Part shown: piece after piece, positions 1-7,200 of the stretch
Position numbering within the stretch: the first letter of the stretch is position 1
Layout: each line of letters starts with the position of its first letter
Assembly: GCA_038326325.1 (NCBI GenBank)
Contig: JBBQJW010000013.1
Span: 1 to 64,000, forward strand
Direction: 5' to 3'
From: UBA10324 sp038326325
Lineage (GTDB): Bacteria > Bacteroidota > Bacteroidia > Chitinophagales > UBA10324
DNA: 64,000 nt
Position numbers and translations under genes: made by a program
The notes under the pieces: generated by a model
The model's database searches: none
Told to the model about the DNA's origin: nothing
The model's input: only the letters and a program-made list of their open reading frames with translations

Positions 1-107
1 CTCATTCGTTTTCATTTGATGATTTATATCCGATTGTTTGACTTCCTACGAAATCCATTTGCTTAGTTTGAATTTTTAACAACCAAACAAAACCAACCGG
101 AATTATT

Positions 108-140
108 CTCCCCATAAAAAATTAGGGGAGGTTGTTTTTT
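108..140 (+). terminator. Rho-independent terminator-like hairpin
   Basis: The six-base stem CTCCCC (108-113) pairs with GGGGAG (125-130) across an A/T loop and is followed by GTTGTTTTTT. It would end a plus-strand transcript entering from left of the window. No gene for it is visible in 1-107. Confidence 0.55.
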
Positions 141-248
141 AATTTTACAAAGAATCCTGATTTATTTTTGTTTCATCCGCAAAAATCATTTCTTTTAATT
201 TTTATCGGACAGCAGTGGTACTTTTTTATTATAGAAAAAGAGTAGCAC

Positions 249-1538
249 TCAACGCTTAATAATCTTAAATGATTTTGAATTATTGTCTGTTGTGATAACA
301 ACGAAGTATGAACCGCGAGGAATATCTTCAAGATCATCAAAATAAAATTGATTGTTTCCTTTTTCAGTCAACCGCTGTTCAGTTGCAATCAAAATACCGG
401 AAGAGTTAATGATTTCGCACTTAATTTTACAATCCTTATCATACAAGCAATTTACTCTCAAATTACTATTGAAAGGATTTGGACTTACCACTATCATTAA
501 ATTCGAATCGGTTGAGTTTTTATTTTTAAAATTAACCAGACGAACAGGAGAATAAGTAGTGCTCCCATCAAAATCTGAAATGAGTAACCGGTAATAGTTG
601 TTTCCGGGTTCGGGTTCGTTATCTGTAAATGAATAAGAATTTTTAGTAGGTGAGGTTCCGGCTGCTTTAATTTTTGCCAATGAAGTATATTCAATTCCGT
701 TAGTACTTCTTTCTATAGTAAAATCTGAACAGTTTAATTCAGATTCAGTTTCCCAGTTAAGTTTGGCGGTAGCATCGGATGCAACGGCATTAAAACTGGT
801 GAGCGAAATAGGAAGAACAATTTCATCCGAAAAAAAAGCTTTAAAATATAGTGAGGATTGCCTCACATCTGTAGTTGATTTGGTAGATATAGCCCCTGTT
901 CTGTAAAGAATGGTGCTGATATTCATAAATTTCATTTGAAACATTGCGAGTACCACGAGTGTGTCAATATTTGCCTGATTGGTGACTGGTGAAATCGCAT
1001 TCAGGTTTCCGTTATTTACTGAAATGGTTAAATTGCAGTTAGCACCAACAGCATAAGTACTTGGCAAAACAGCCTCGACAAATTCGCGAAGAGTGACGCC
1101 GTCACCATCTACATCAATAGCTGTAACTACTACTTTTGAAAGTACTGTGTCGGTAGTTGTACCCGCTTTTTTAAAAGTAATTTTCCAATTGATGCCCGAT
1201 GTATCATTCGGGGCGGCGGTAACAAATGGTTGCCATGCTTTAAAATATCCTGCTGTAAAATGATCTATATCTGATAAAGAGGCTCCTCCTTCTAAACTAA
1301 CTATTTCTACCCAGGCATCTATGTTGGCTGATACATTGGCAAATTTATAAACCGCTCCCACCAGACCATCTGTTCCGCTATACAATACCGCATCGTGAAA
1401 AGAAAGAAAGGGCGCCGGATTTGCGTGAGTATTTCGAGGTGAAAAAATGAGGATTGTAAATACACTTAATAGACGCAAAAAAATACTTCTGTAAAAATTT
1501 GGTTCTGCTCTTCTGTTTTCTGATCCTTTATTTTTCAA
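249..1538 (-). CDS. Secreted protein with T9SS type A sorting domain
   Basis: This 429-residue protein has a basic N-terminus and a hydrophobic segment at about residues 20-35 that reads as a signal peptide. The middle, about residues 40-235, is an uncharacterised extracellular region common in Bacteroidota surface proteins. Residues about 240-335 resemble the fibronectin III-like module (LPISLTSFNA start, NYYRL near its end) that often precedes sorting domains. The last 80 residues begin with VSPNPF and end in SFKIIKR, the type A T9SS C-terminal domain that is recognised by the translocon and removed at the surface. The function of the mature part is unknown. It contains no copy of the TGTWACA motif that is frequent further right. 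Confidence 0.8.
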   Translation of the reverse strand: MKNKGSENRRAEPNFYRSIFLRLLSVFTILIFSPRNTHANPAPFLSFHDAVLYSGTDGLVGAVYKFANVSANIDAWVEIVSLEGGASLSDIDHFTAGYFKAWQPFVTAAPNDTSGINWKITFKKAGTTTDTVLSKVVVTAIDVDGDGVTLREFVEAVLPSTYAVGANCNLTISVNNGNLNAISPVTNQANIDTLVVLAMFQMKFMNISTILYRTGAISTKSTTDVRQSSLYFKAFFSDEIVLPISLTSFNAVASDATAKLNWETESELNCSDFTIERSTNGIEYTSLAKIKAAGTSPTKNSYSFTDNEPEPGNNYYRLLISDFDGSTTYSPVRLVNFKNKNSTDSNLMIVVSPNPFNSNLRVNCLYDKDCKIKCEIINSSGILIATEQRLTEKGNNQFYFDDLEDIPRGSYFVVITTDNNSKSFKIIKR

Positions 1539-1954
1539 AACTCGACAGAATTGAACTTTAAGTCAAATATTGTCGTGAATTTTTACGCTTCTAATTTGCA
1601 AAAGTTGGTTTTAAAAGAAAGGTTTAAAAAAAATATGGTTGATATTATTTTTCGTAAAAGTGATGTGCTTTTAATTGATGGGAGTAAAACACAATTTAGT
1701 TTTATAAATTCCATTTTTATTGCTTCTTGATTGCAAATCGCTTTCTATAAAAAAATAACTTTAATTTCCGTTTTTATGATTTTAGAAAAGGGCACAATAG
1801 TATAATAAAAAAAAGGCGAGTTGTTCCGCATAGATGTTTTCACTACGGAATAATCCTTACTGTTATTTGATTCAAGTTGTATAACAAATGTAAGAATTGT
1901 ATTTTCATTTTTTATCGGACACTAATACAAAAGTATATATCTTTATATTCTATT
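1539..1954. other. Intergenic, no gene seen
   Basis: This AT-rich stretch between the T9SS gene and the insertion element carries no convincing reading frame or RNA gene. The 11-base string TTTATCGGACA at about 1911-1921 also occurs near 198-208, downstream of the T9SS gene; this may be chance. Confidence 0.5.
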
Positions 1955-1962
1955 TTAATTCC
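1955..1962. repeat. Target-site duplication, left copy
   Basis: TTAATTCC lies directly outside the left inverted repeat and is repeated at 5306-5313 directly outside the right one. Eight bases fits IS1-like elements, which usually duplicate 8-9 bp. Confidence 0.92.
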
Positions 1963-1981
1963 GGTAGTGTCTCAGTTTGAA
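1963..1981 (+). repeat. Terminal inverted repeat, left
   Basis: GGTAGTGTCTCAGTTTGAA matches the reverse complement of 5287-5305 at all 19 positions; identity stops at the next base. Confidence 0.95.
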
Positions 1982-1998
1982 TTTAGTTCGAAAAATGC

Positions 1999-2030
1999 TT
2001 GACCGATTAAGCAAGTTGTATTTACCTTTG
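1999..2030 (+). promoter_or_regulatory. Bacteroidota-type promoter, short or no leader
   Basis: TTG at 1999-2001 and TACCTTTG at 2023-2030 fit the Bacteroidota -33/-7 pattern with a spacer of 21. The ATG of the following gene is at 2035, so transcription should begin at or next to the start codon. The -33 context ATGCTTGACCG recurs at the transposase promoter (4226-4236). Confidence 0.6.
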
Positions 2031-2034
2031 CAAC

Positions 2035-2271
2035 ATGGCAAAGAAACCCAAAAGACCTCGAGATACAAATCAGCTTGCAAAGTTTATTGTTGATTTGGGA
2101 ACAGAAAATATTGAGGAGAAAAAAGAAGCGAACAAGAAAAACCCTGCTGCTGTTGCTCTTGGTCGGCTTGGTGGTTTAGTTGGAGGCAACGCAAGAGCAA
2201 AAAAATTATCTGCTAAAAAGAGAAAAGATATTGCTACTAAAGCAGCAAAAAAAAGATGGGGTACTGAATGA
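2035..2271 (+). CDS. Small lysine-rich protein of the insertion element
   Basis: This 78-residue basic protein has a C-terminal half with the pattern ALGRLGGLVGGNARAKKLS followed by KKRKDIATKAAKKRW. That pattern is common in small basic proteins annotated as histone-like or hypothetical, and I recall them near transposons. The Gly-rich turn and Lys/Arg content suggest nucleic-acid binding, but no function is established. The start is fixed by a TAnnTTTG box ending five bases upstream. It ends three bases before the convergent stop of the P63C-like gene and lies inside the inverted repeats, so it moves with the element. Confidence 0.75.
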   Translation: MAKKPKRPRDTNQLAKFIVDLGTENIEEKKEANKKNPAAVALGRLGGLVGGNARAKKLSAKKRKDIATKAAKKRWGTE

Positions 2272-2273
2272 GT

Positions 2274-2864
2274 TTATTTATTTGAGTCAAACAAACTCAT
2301 TTGAAAAGGTAGCCCAAATTCATTTGCATATTTTACTTTAAACTCATGCCATTCTGAGCTTGTTTTCATTACTCGAACTGAATCGTCAATAAAATTCAAC
2401 AATTTTATTTCACCATCTTCAGTTAACCATTGAAAATTTTTATTCGCTCTTTGTGTGAAATTAATAAATGGATTTTTCCATTGAATAACAGGCAATACTT
2501 CTTTTGGAAAGCGACCGTAAATTATTTCATTAGTATATAAAGCTACTTCTTTTGGCTTGTAGTATTTTTTAGCATCTTCTATGTTCCATCCATTCAGACG
2601 AAAAATTTCCTCATAATATTCCAGTCGAAACTTGGGCTTATAATTTCTCAATGAATTTGAAATTATTTTTCTGATTCCAGAAATTGAAATTTCAACTCCA
2701 CTTATCAGTTGAATCTTCTCATGTAATATGTCGAGACTGGAATCAGACCCTTTATCTTTTATTAATCCTTCTGTTTTAAAAAGTAATGATTGGCGTAATG
2801 CTTCATCTTCTGCAATCTTGAGAAGTTGTTTACTTAACTTTTTGTTGTCAATGCTTTTTTTCAT
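2274..2864 (-). CDS. P63C-like domain protein, cargo of the insertion element
   Basis: This is a 196-residue protein. Residues about 110-180 contain YTNEIIYGRFPKEVLP, then KNPFI, then WLTED with a following leucine and a late TSSEWHEF. In order and spacing this resembles the P63C domain (IYxxLP, NP, LTED and a C-terminal W-F patch), a domain of unknown biochemical role found in plasmid, phage and transposon proteins. The N-terminal 100 residues are helical and charged. It starts five bases after the stop of the upstream peptidase gene, so the two form one operon. It could be a partner, toxin or DNA-associated factor; the sequence does not decide. Confidence 0.65.
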   Translation of the reverse strand: MKKSIDNKKLSKQLLKIAEDEALRQSLLFKTEGLIKDKGSDSSLDILHEKIQLISGVEISISGIRKIISNSLRNYKPKFRLEYYEEIFRLNGWNIEDAKKYYKPKEVALYTNEIIYGRFPKEVLPVIQWKNPFINFTQRANKNFQWLTEDGEIKLLNFIDDSVRVMKTSSEWHEFKVKYANEFGLPFQMSLFDSNK

Positions 2865-2869
2865 TGTAT

Positions 2870-4102
2870 TTATTGTTTGAAATATTGTTCACGATTAAAA
2901 GTTGCAGACTCCTTAACAGATTTATCTAATGGATTAATAGGTAAGGTATTTATACATTTATCAATAGATGGCATGAATTTTTTAGTTCTTGCCCATACAG
3001 TTTTGTCACCTTTATTTTTTTGTTCCCAAGCGTAGAATGAATATATAATGCTTGGATGAATGTGATTTTGAAATGCGTAATCAGAAACAAAATGTTTATC
3101 GTTAATAGCAGGTAGAGCAATATTCATTTTTTCATCAGAGAACAAATAATCATGAGCAAATTTATCTGCGGCTTTTTCCATGTTCTCTTTGGTGTATAAG
3201 CCAACATATTCACCAGCTGAAACATGCGCTCCATTCTCTTTAATAAACTCCCAATCGAAAAGCACATGGTGCAACTCATGAATAAGAGCAAACCATAAGG
3301 TTGGATAAAATCCATTTTGATTAGTTAATAAAATAGATGGTTTTCCATTTACTGGAATGGTCGCTCCTCTAACATGAAGCATAGAAAATTTTGGTTGAAA
3401 AACCACGCTGATTCCAAATTTGTAAAGCGATTTTATTACTTCTTGCAACCCCTTTTCAACATTTATAGAATGCCACCTTATGGTCGGAAAAAAATCAATC
3501 AATGCCTTTCTGTCAAAATCAAATCTGTTTCGTAAATGCTTCAGATGTTCTGCTCCAAATTCAACCCAGTAATCAGTCATAAGTCCGCCCTTGTGAAGTT
3601 TATTTGCGCTGAAAGCAGGGGATAAATTATTCCGTTTAAATTCAAATATGCTGTCGAATCCGAAACGGTCAAGGATAACATTTTCAATATGGTCAAAATC
3701 AGTTGTTGATTTTATTATTCCAACCTTTTTAAGTTGCATAAGGTCAAAATTCATAATGATAAATCTTCTCTTATCAATTTCTGTCGTTGGAGACTGATTT
3801 GATTTTTGAAATGATTCTAAAAATAAAGTAGTAACTTCTCTTTGGTCTTGTTCTAAGAAGCGAGCCAAATTAATTAATGAAGGAATGTCAACCCTTGTAG
3901 ATGTTCCATCAAGCAAACCGTTTAATCCCCTTATCTCTACTCCAATTATATCTTGTGCTTTGCTTTGGGAAATTCCAAGTTCAATGAGTTTATTCTCAAA
4001 TGCCTTTCTCAACCCTTCTTTATATTTGTTTTCTTCGGGTACTAGGTAGGAGTTTAAGAGAGCGTCAATCTCATCTTCATTTTTATTTTCTTCTTTTTCC
4101 AT
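2870..4102 (-). CDS. XRE-family helix-turn-helix protein with ImmA/IrrE metallopeptidase domain
   Basis: Of 410 residues, about 30-95 form an XRE-like helix-turn-helix (a SQSKAQDIIG core), and the C-terminal half is an ImmA/IrrE (DUF955) zinc peptidase. The zinc site HELHH is visible near residue 273, with EKAADKFAHDYL downstream supplying the expected third acidic ligand. Members with this layout cleave or regulate repressors in phages, integrative elements and toxin-antitoxin or stress systems. It is the first gene of a two-gene minus operon. Its promoter region contains two copies of a near-palindromic 14-mer that its own HTH could bind. The length is normal and I see no frameshift. Role in the element (self-regulation, toxin control, defence) is inference. 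Confidence 0.85.
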   Translation of the reverse strand: MEKEENKNEDEIDALLNSYLVPEENKYKEGLRKAFENKLIELGISQSKAQDIIGVEIRGLNGLLDGTSTRVDIPSLINLARFLEQDQREVTTLFLESFQKSNQSPTTEIDKRRFIIMNFDLMQLKKVGIIKSTTDFDHIENVILDRFGFDSIFEFKRNNLSPAFSANKLHKGGLMTDYWVEFGAEHLKHLRNRFDFDRKALIDFFPTIRWHSINVEKGLQEVIKSLYKFGISVVFQPKFSMLHVRGATIPVNGKPSILLTNQNGFYPTLWFALIHELHHVLFDWEFIKENGAHVSAGEYVGLYTKENMEKAADKFAHDYLFSDEKMNIALPAINDKHFVSDYAFQNHIHPSIIYSFYAWEQKNKGDKTVWARTKKFMPSIDKCINTLPINPLDKSVKESATFNREQYFKQ

Positions 4103-4108
4103 TTCTTT

Positions 4109-4122
4109 GATGTAGTATTACA
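4109..4122. promoter_or_regulatory. Candidate operator, copy 1
   Basis: GATGTAGTATTACA contains the near-palindrome TGTA-GTAT-TACA. It sits between the -7 box (4126-4133 on the minus strand) and the start codon of the XRE-ImmA gene, where a bound protein would block initiation. An identical 14-mer lies at 4184-4197. Confidence 0.6.
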
Positions 4123-4125
4123 CCA

Positions 4126-4157
4126 CAATATTAAAACATGTTTTGTCGAAAAACAAA
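4126..4157 (-). promoter_or_regulatory. Promoter of the cargo operon
   Basis: Read on the minus strand, TTTG (4157-4154) and TAATATTG (4133-4126) are separated by 20 bases, close to the Bacteroidota -33/-7 consensus. The operator-like 14-mer begins four bases downstream. Confidence 0.5.
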
Positions 4158-4183
4158 CATAAATGCAATATTTATTTTCGTTA

Positions 4184-4197
4184 GATGTAGTATTACA
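4184..4197. promoter_or_regulatory. Candidate operator, copy 2
   Basis: This is the second exact copy of GATGTAGTATTACA, 75 bp from the first and 32 bp upstream of the -33 box of the transposase promoter. Its position suggests one regulator controls both divergent units. Confidence 0.55.
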
Positions 4198-4229
4198 TTG
4201 AAATAATTTTAACAAAATGAACTTTATGC

Positions 4230-4259
4230 TTGACCGTTCAAGAAATTCAATTATATTTG
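4230..4259 (+). promoter_or_regulatory. Transposase promoter
   Basis: TTG (4230-4232), a 19-base spacer and TATATTTG (4252-4259) match the Bacteroidota consensus exactly. Transcription would begin near 4265, which places the transposase start at 4280 rather than at an in-frame ATG at 4217. Confidence 0.7.
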
Positions 4260-4279
4260 CTTCGTCAAAAGAAATTACG

Positions 4280-5098
4280 ATGAACAGATTACCAATTGAA
4301 AAGAAAGTGCAAATCATAAACCTGCTTGTTGAAGGAAGTAGCTTACGCGCAACATCCCGTATCGCTGATGTATCAATTAATACTGTTACAAAATTGCTTG
4401 TTGATGTTGGTAGTGCGTGTGAAAAATTCCACGATGAAAATGTAATGAGTGTAAACTCTCGTCGTGTTCAATGCGATGAAATTTGGTCTTTCGTTTACGC
4501 GAAGCAAAAGAATGTTACAGAGGAAATGAATGGAGCTGGTGACGCTTGGACTTGGGTAGGAATGGACGCAGATAACAAATTGGTTGTTTCATGGTTCGTT
4601 GGTAATCGTGATGCTCAATCAGCAAATGTTTTTATGCTCGATGTTGCAAAGAGATTGCGCAACAGAGTTCAACTTACAACTGATGGATTGAGAGCGTATT
4701 TAGATGCGGTAGAAAATGCTTTTGAATTTCGTGTTGACTTTGCACAACTTGTAAAATTGTATGGAGCAGATTCATCAAAGGGAGAAAAGAAATATTCTCC
4801 TGCTGAATGTATCGGAGCGAAGAAAATTAAAGTGAGTGGCAACCCAAATGAAAAGCATATCTCAACCAGTTACATTGAAAGACAAAATCTAACAATGAGA
4901 ATGCACATAAGAAGATTTACAAGGCTTACAAATGCTTTCTCAAAGAAGTTAGAAAATCACTGTTACGCCATAGCGTTACACTTCGTTTATTACAACTTTG
5001 TTAAGATTCACAAAACATTGCGTGTAACACCTGCAATGGAAGCAGGGCTAACAAAGAAGCTAATGAGCATTGAGGATATTGTTAGATTAGCTGACTAA
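4280..5098 (+). CDS. IS1-family transposase
   Basis: This 272-residue DDE transposase starts MNRLPIEKK and has an N-terminal helix-turn-helix (SSLRATSRIADVSINTVTKLL), as in IS1-family proteins. The first catalytic Asp is in RRVQCDEIWSF, the second probably in QLTTDGLRAY, and the glutamate in HISTSYIERQNLTMRMH, followed by a KIHKTLRVTPAMEAGL tail. It is one continuous frame with no programmed frameshift, unlike E. coli IS1. I chose ATG 4280 because the -7 box ends at 4259. It abuts the small membrane ORF at 5099. It contains three TGTWACA copies (4384, 4513, 5023). Confidence 0.9.
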   Translation: MNRLPIEKKVQIINLLVEGSSLRATSRIADVSINTVTKLLVDVGSACEKFHDENVMSVNSRRVQCDEIWSFVYAKQKNVTEEMNGAGDAWTWVGMDADNKLVVSWFVGNRDAQSANVFMLDVAKRLRNRVQLTTDGLRAYLDAVENAFEFRVDFAQLVKLYGADSSKGEKKYSPAECIGAKKIKVSGNPNEKHISTSYIERQNLTMRMHIRRFTRLTNAFSKKLENHCYAIALHFVYYNFVKIHKTLRVTPAMEAGLTKKLMSIEDIVRLAD

Positions 5099-5296
5099 AT
5101 GAAAATGGCAATATCTCTATTTTTAGGTTTTGTATGTTGGTGGGGATGGATTGCTCTTGCTTTTTTTACACCTTACTTACCCGATGAATGGAATAAATGG
5201 TATATAGTTATACCATTATTTATATTAGCGACTGCATGGGCTTTTTGGTTTGCTCAGGTTGCTGAAAGAATTAGGAAGAAATTATTTTCAAACTGA
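5099..5296 (+). CDS. Small two-helix membrane protein of the insertion element
   Basis: This 65-residue ORF begins at the base after the transposase stop. It has two hydrophobic helices (about residues 5-24 and 34-52), and a basic tail AERIRKKLF. Its stop codon lies inside the right inverted repeat, so coding sequence and element end overlap. The tight coupling suggests co-expression with the transposase. I do not recognise the family; a chance reading frame is possible but the composition looks like a genuine membrane protein. Confidence 0.5.
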   Translation: MKMAISLFLGFVCWWGWIALAFFTPYLPDEWNKWYIVIPLFILATAWAFWFAQVAERIRKKLFSN

Positions 5297-5305
5297 GACA
5301 CTACC
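5287..5305 (-). repeat. Terminal inverted repeat, right
   Basis: TTCAAACTGAGACACTACC is the exact reverse complement of 1963-1981. Confidence 0.95.
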
Positions 5306-5313
5306 TTAATTCC
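5306..5313. repeat. Target-site duplication, right copy
   Basis: TTAATTCC directly outside the right inverted repeat matches 1955-1962 exactly. Confidence 0.92.
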
Positions 5314-5413
5314 TTAAATATTTCTCTTTCACAATTGTTTCCTTACTATTGCGCCACGCAATTTTGGCTTCCACTGAGTTGTATAAAAGTTTGAAATAAT
5401 TTTCTTCGCACAG

Positions 5414-5443
5414 TTGTTGATGTGAGAAAGATTTCTATTTTTG
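5414..5443 (+). promoter_or_regulatory. Promoter of the rplA operon
   Basis: TTG (5414-5416), 19 bases, then TATTTTTG (5436-5443) fit the Bacteroidota consensus and lie about 42 bp before the rplA start. This gives rplA-rplJ-rplL-rpoB its own promoter, independent of any upstream rplK. Confidence 0.65.
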
Positions 5444-5484
5444 CGTTCCCAAATTTTTACCCTACCAATAAATCCATTTAAACC

Positions 5485-6180
5485 GTGCAAGTTACAAAGA
5501 AGAGAAAGGCAGTAAATGCCAAAGTGAAGGACGGTACTTTATATACCTTAGAACAAGCTTCAGCCCTTATAAAAGAAGTGTCAACTACAAAGTTCGACGC
5601 TTCAATTGATTTACACATTCGCCTCGGAATCGATCCGCGTAAAGCTGATCAGAGTATTCGCGGTACCGTGGCTTTGCCAAACGGAACCGGTAAAACAAAA
5701 AGAGTATTAGTGCTTTGCAATCCAGATAAAGAAGCCGAAGCATTAGGAGCCGGAGCCGATTACGCTGGTTTGGCTGAATATGTAGAAAAGGTAGAAAAAG
5801 GATGGGTTGATATCGATGTAATTATCGCTACTCCTTCAGTGATGCCTAAGATCGCTAAGTTGGGTAAAATACTCGGTCCCCGTAACTTAATGCCGAATCC
5901 TAAATCAGGAACTGTAACAGAAAATGTTGCTGATGCTGTGAAGGAAGTAAAAGGCGGAAAAATTTCTTTCCGTGTCGACAAGCAGGGAATCATCCACGCC
6001 TCTATAGGTCGTGTATCATTCACAAAAGAAAAAATTAACGAAAACGCACACGAGTTGTTAAATACAGTTATTAAAATGAAACCATCTTCAGCTAAGGGAA
6101 CTTACCTGAAGTCGGTAACATTAGCCAGCTCAATGAGCCCTGGTTTAGCTGTTGATGTAAAAACACTTAGCGCAAACTAA
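5485..6180 (+). CDS. rplA: 50S ribosomal protein L1
   Basis: This 231-residue protein has the L1 opening KKRKAVNAKV and the conserved GPRNLMPNPKSGTVT segment near residue 135. L1 binds 23S rRNA at the L1 stalk and in many bacteria represses its own mRNA. The start is GTG at 5485, since the family's N-terminus begins here and no in-frame ATG precedes it. It is followed five bases later by rplJ. Its usual upstream partner rplK is absent; an insertion element and a T9SS gene lie there instead. Confidence 0.97.
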   Translation: MQVTKKRKAVNAKVKDGTLYTLEQASALIKEVSTTKFDASIDLHIRLGIDPRKADQSIRGTVALPNGTGKTKRVLVLCNPDKEAEALGAGADYAGLAEYVEKVEKGWVDIDVIIATPSVMPKIAKLGKILGPRNLMPNPKSGTVTENVADAVKEVKGGKISFRVDKQGIIHASIGRVSFTKEKINENAHELLNTVIKMKPSSAKGTYLKSVTLASSMSPGLAVDVKTLSAN

Positions 6181-6185
6181 TCGCC

Positions 6186-6707
6186 ATGACAAAAGAAGAA
6201 AAGAATGTAACACTCGGCGAACTCACGAAGGAGTTTTCAACTAAAACCACCTTCTACCTCGCCGATACTTCAAGCCTTACAGTAGATGATATTAATAAAC
6301 TCCGTCGCCTTTGTTTCAAAGCAGGTGTGCAAATTCGTGTGGCAAAAAACACATTGATTCGCAAGGCTCTTGAAGCAAACAATGTAGTTGACCAGGAGTT
6401 ATTAGACACGCTTCACGGACCTACCTCAATCTGGTTCTCGGAAGTGGCTAACGCACCAGCTAAGGTTATTAAAGATTTCAGAAAAACAAATGAAAAGCCC
6501 ATTCTAAAAGCCGCTTATATTGATTCATCAGTATTCGTAGGCGATAAACAGCTTGACGCATTAGCTTCTCTCAAGTCGAAGAACGAACTCATTGGTGAGA
6601 TCATCGGCTTGTTACAGTCACCTGCTAAGAATGTAATCTCTGCCCTTTCTTCCAGCGGAGGCAAGTTGGCTGGTATTCTTAAGACATTGGAAAACAGAAC
6701 AAACTAA
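6186..6707 (+). CDS. rplJ: 50S ribosomal protein L10
   Basis: This 173-residue L10 anchors the L7/L12 dimers to the ribosomal stalk base. The N-terminal globular domain (TTFYLADTSSLTVDDINKLRRLC, then RVAKNTLIRKAL, given here in parts) and the C-terminal helix that binds L12 are intact. It lies five bases after rplA and 34 bp before rplL in the usual order. One TGTWACA copy is near the start (6206-6212). Confidence 0.97.
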   Translation: MTKEEKNVTLGELTKEFSTKTTFYLADTSSLTVDDINKLRRLCFKAGVQIRVAKNTLIRKALEANNVVDQELLDTLHGPTSIWFSEVANAPAKVIKDFRKTNEKPILKAAYIDSSVFVGDKQLDALASLKSKNELIGEIIGLLQSPAKNVISALSSSGGKLAGILKTLENRTN

Positions 6708-6741
6708 AATTTAAACAACAACAAAATTAAAATCAAATACA

Positions 6742-7116
6742 ATGGCAGACTTAAAAGCATTTGCTGAACAACTCGTAGGGTTAACAGTTAAAGAAGTTAG
6801 CGAACTCGCAAAAATATTGAAAGACGAATATGGTATTGAACCAGCTGCGGCTGCTCCTGTTATGATGGCAGGTGGTGGAGGCGGTGCTGCTGCTGCTGAA
6901 GAGAAAACATCTTTTGATGTTATTTTGAAAAGCGGTGGAGCTCAGAAATTAACGGTTGTTAAAATCGTTAAAGAATTAACAGGTTTAGGTTTGAAAGAAG
7001 CTAAAGACCTTGTTGACGGTGCGCCAAAACCAGTAAAAGAAGGTGTATCTAAAGAAGATGCAGAATCGCTTAAGGCTAAATTAACTGAAGCCGGAGCTGA
7101 AGTTGAAATCAAGTAA
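6742..7116 (+). CDS. rplL: 50S ribosomal protein L7/L12
   Basis: This 124-residue protein has the N-terminal dimerisation domain, an Ala/Gly-rich hinge at about residues 34-52, and the C-terminal factor-binding domain with ELTGLGLKEAKDLVDGAPK. It recruits translation factors to the ribosome. It is separated from rpoB by a hairpin with a T-tract that probably lets only some transcripts continue. Confidence 0.97.
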   Translation: MADLKAFAEQLVGLTVKEVSELAKILKDEYGIEPAAAAPVMMAGGGGGAAAAEEKTSFDVILKSGGAQKLTVVKIVKELTGLGLKEAKDLVDGAPKPVKEGVSKEDAESLKAKLTEAGAEVEIK

Positions 7117-7138
7117 TTTTTACTTGTGAAATAATACA

Positions 7139-7171
7139 GTAGGTAGCGCTTTTTGCGCTACCTGCTTTTTT
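7139..7171 (+). terminator. Attenuator-like hairpin between rplL and rpoB
   Basis: AGGTAGCGC (7141-7149) pairs perfectly with GCGCTACCT (7155-7163), extended by a G-T and a G-C pair, with a TTTTT loop and a T-tract after it. Partial termination here is the classical way bacteria make more L12 than RNA polymerase. Confidence 0.75.
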
Positions 7172-7200
7172 CATTTTTACTAAAAGCACTTTTCCAATTC

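Larger units (their letters stand above)
1963..5305. mobile_element. IS1-like insertion element with cargo genes, 3,343 bp
   Basis: The element is bounded by perfect 19-bp inverted repeats (1963-1981 and 5287-5305, GGTAGTGTCTCAGTTTGAA inward) and by the 8-bp target duplication TTAATTCC. It carries a single-ORF IS1-family transposase, a short lysine-rich protein, a small two-helix membrane protein, and a minus-strand operon for an XRE-ImmA/IrrE peptidase and a P63C-like protein. IS1 itself is under 0.8 kb, so most of this element is cargo. The intact ends, matching duplication and open transposase suggest a recent insertion. It landed about 100 bp upstream of the rplA promoter and leaves that promoter intact. 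Confidence 0.92.

Noticed and set aside
4217..4279. Longer transposase N-terminus
   Set aside because: The consensus -7 box ends at 4259, so an ATG at 4217 would be upstream of the transcript; family N-termini match 4280.
4970..4980. CGTTACA and TGTAACG near-matches as motif copies
   Set aside because: They are similar to TGTWACA and fairly frequent, but I kept only exact matches to avoid inflating the count.
7153..7200. Upstream in-frame start for rpoB
   Set aside because: The codons lie in the rplL-rpoB hairpin and T-tract, and the conserved N-terminus begins at ATG 7201.
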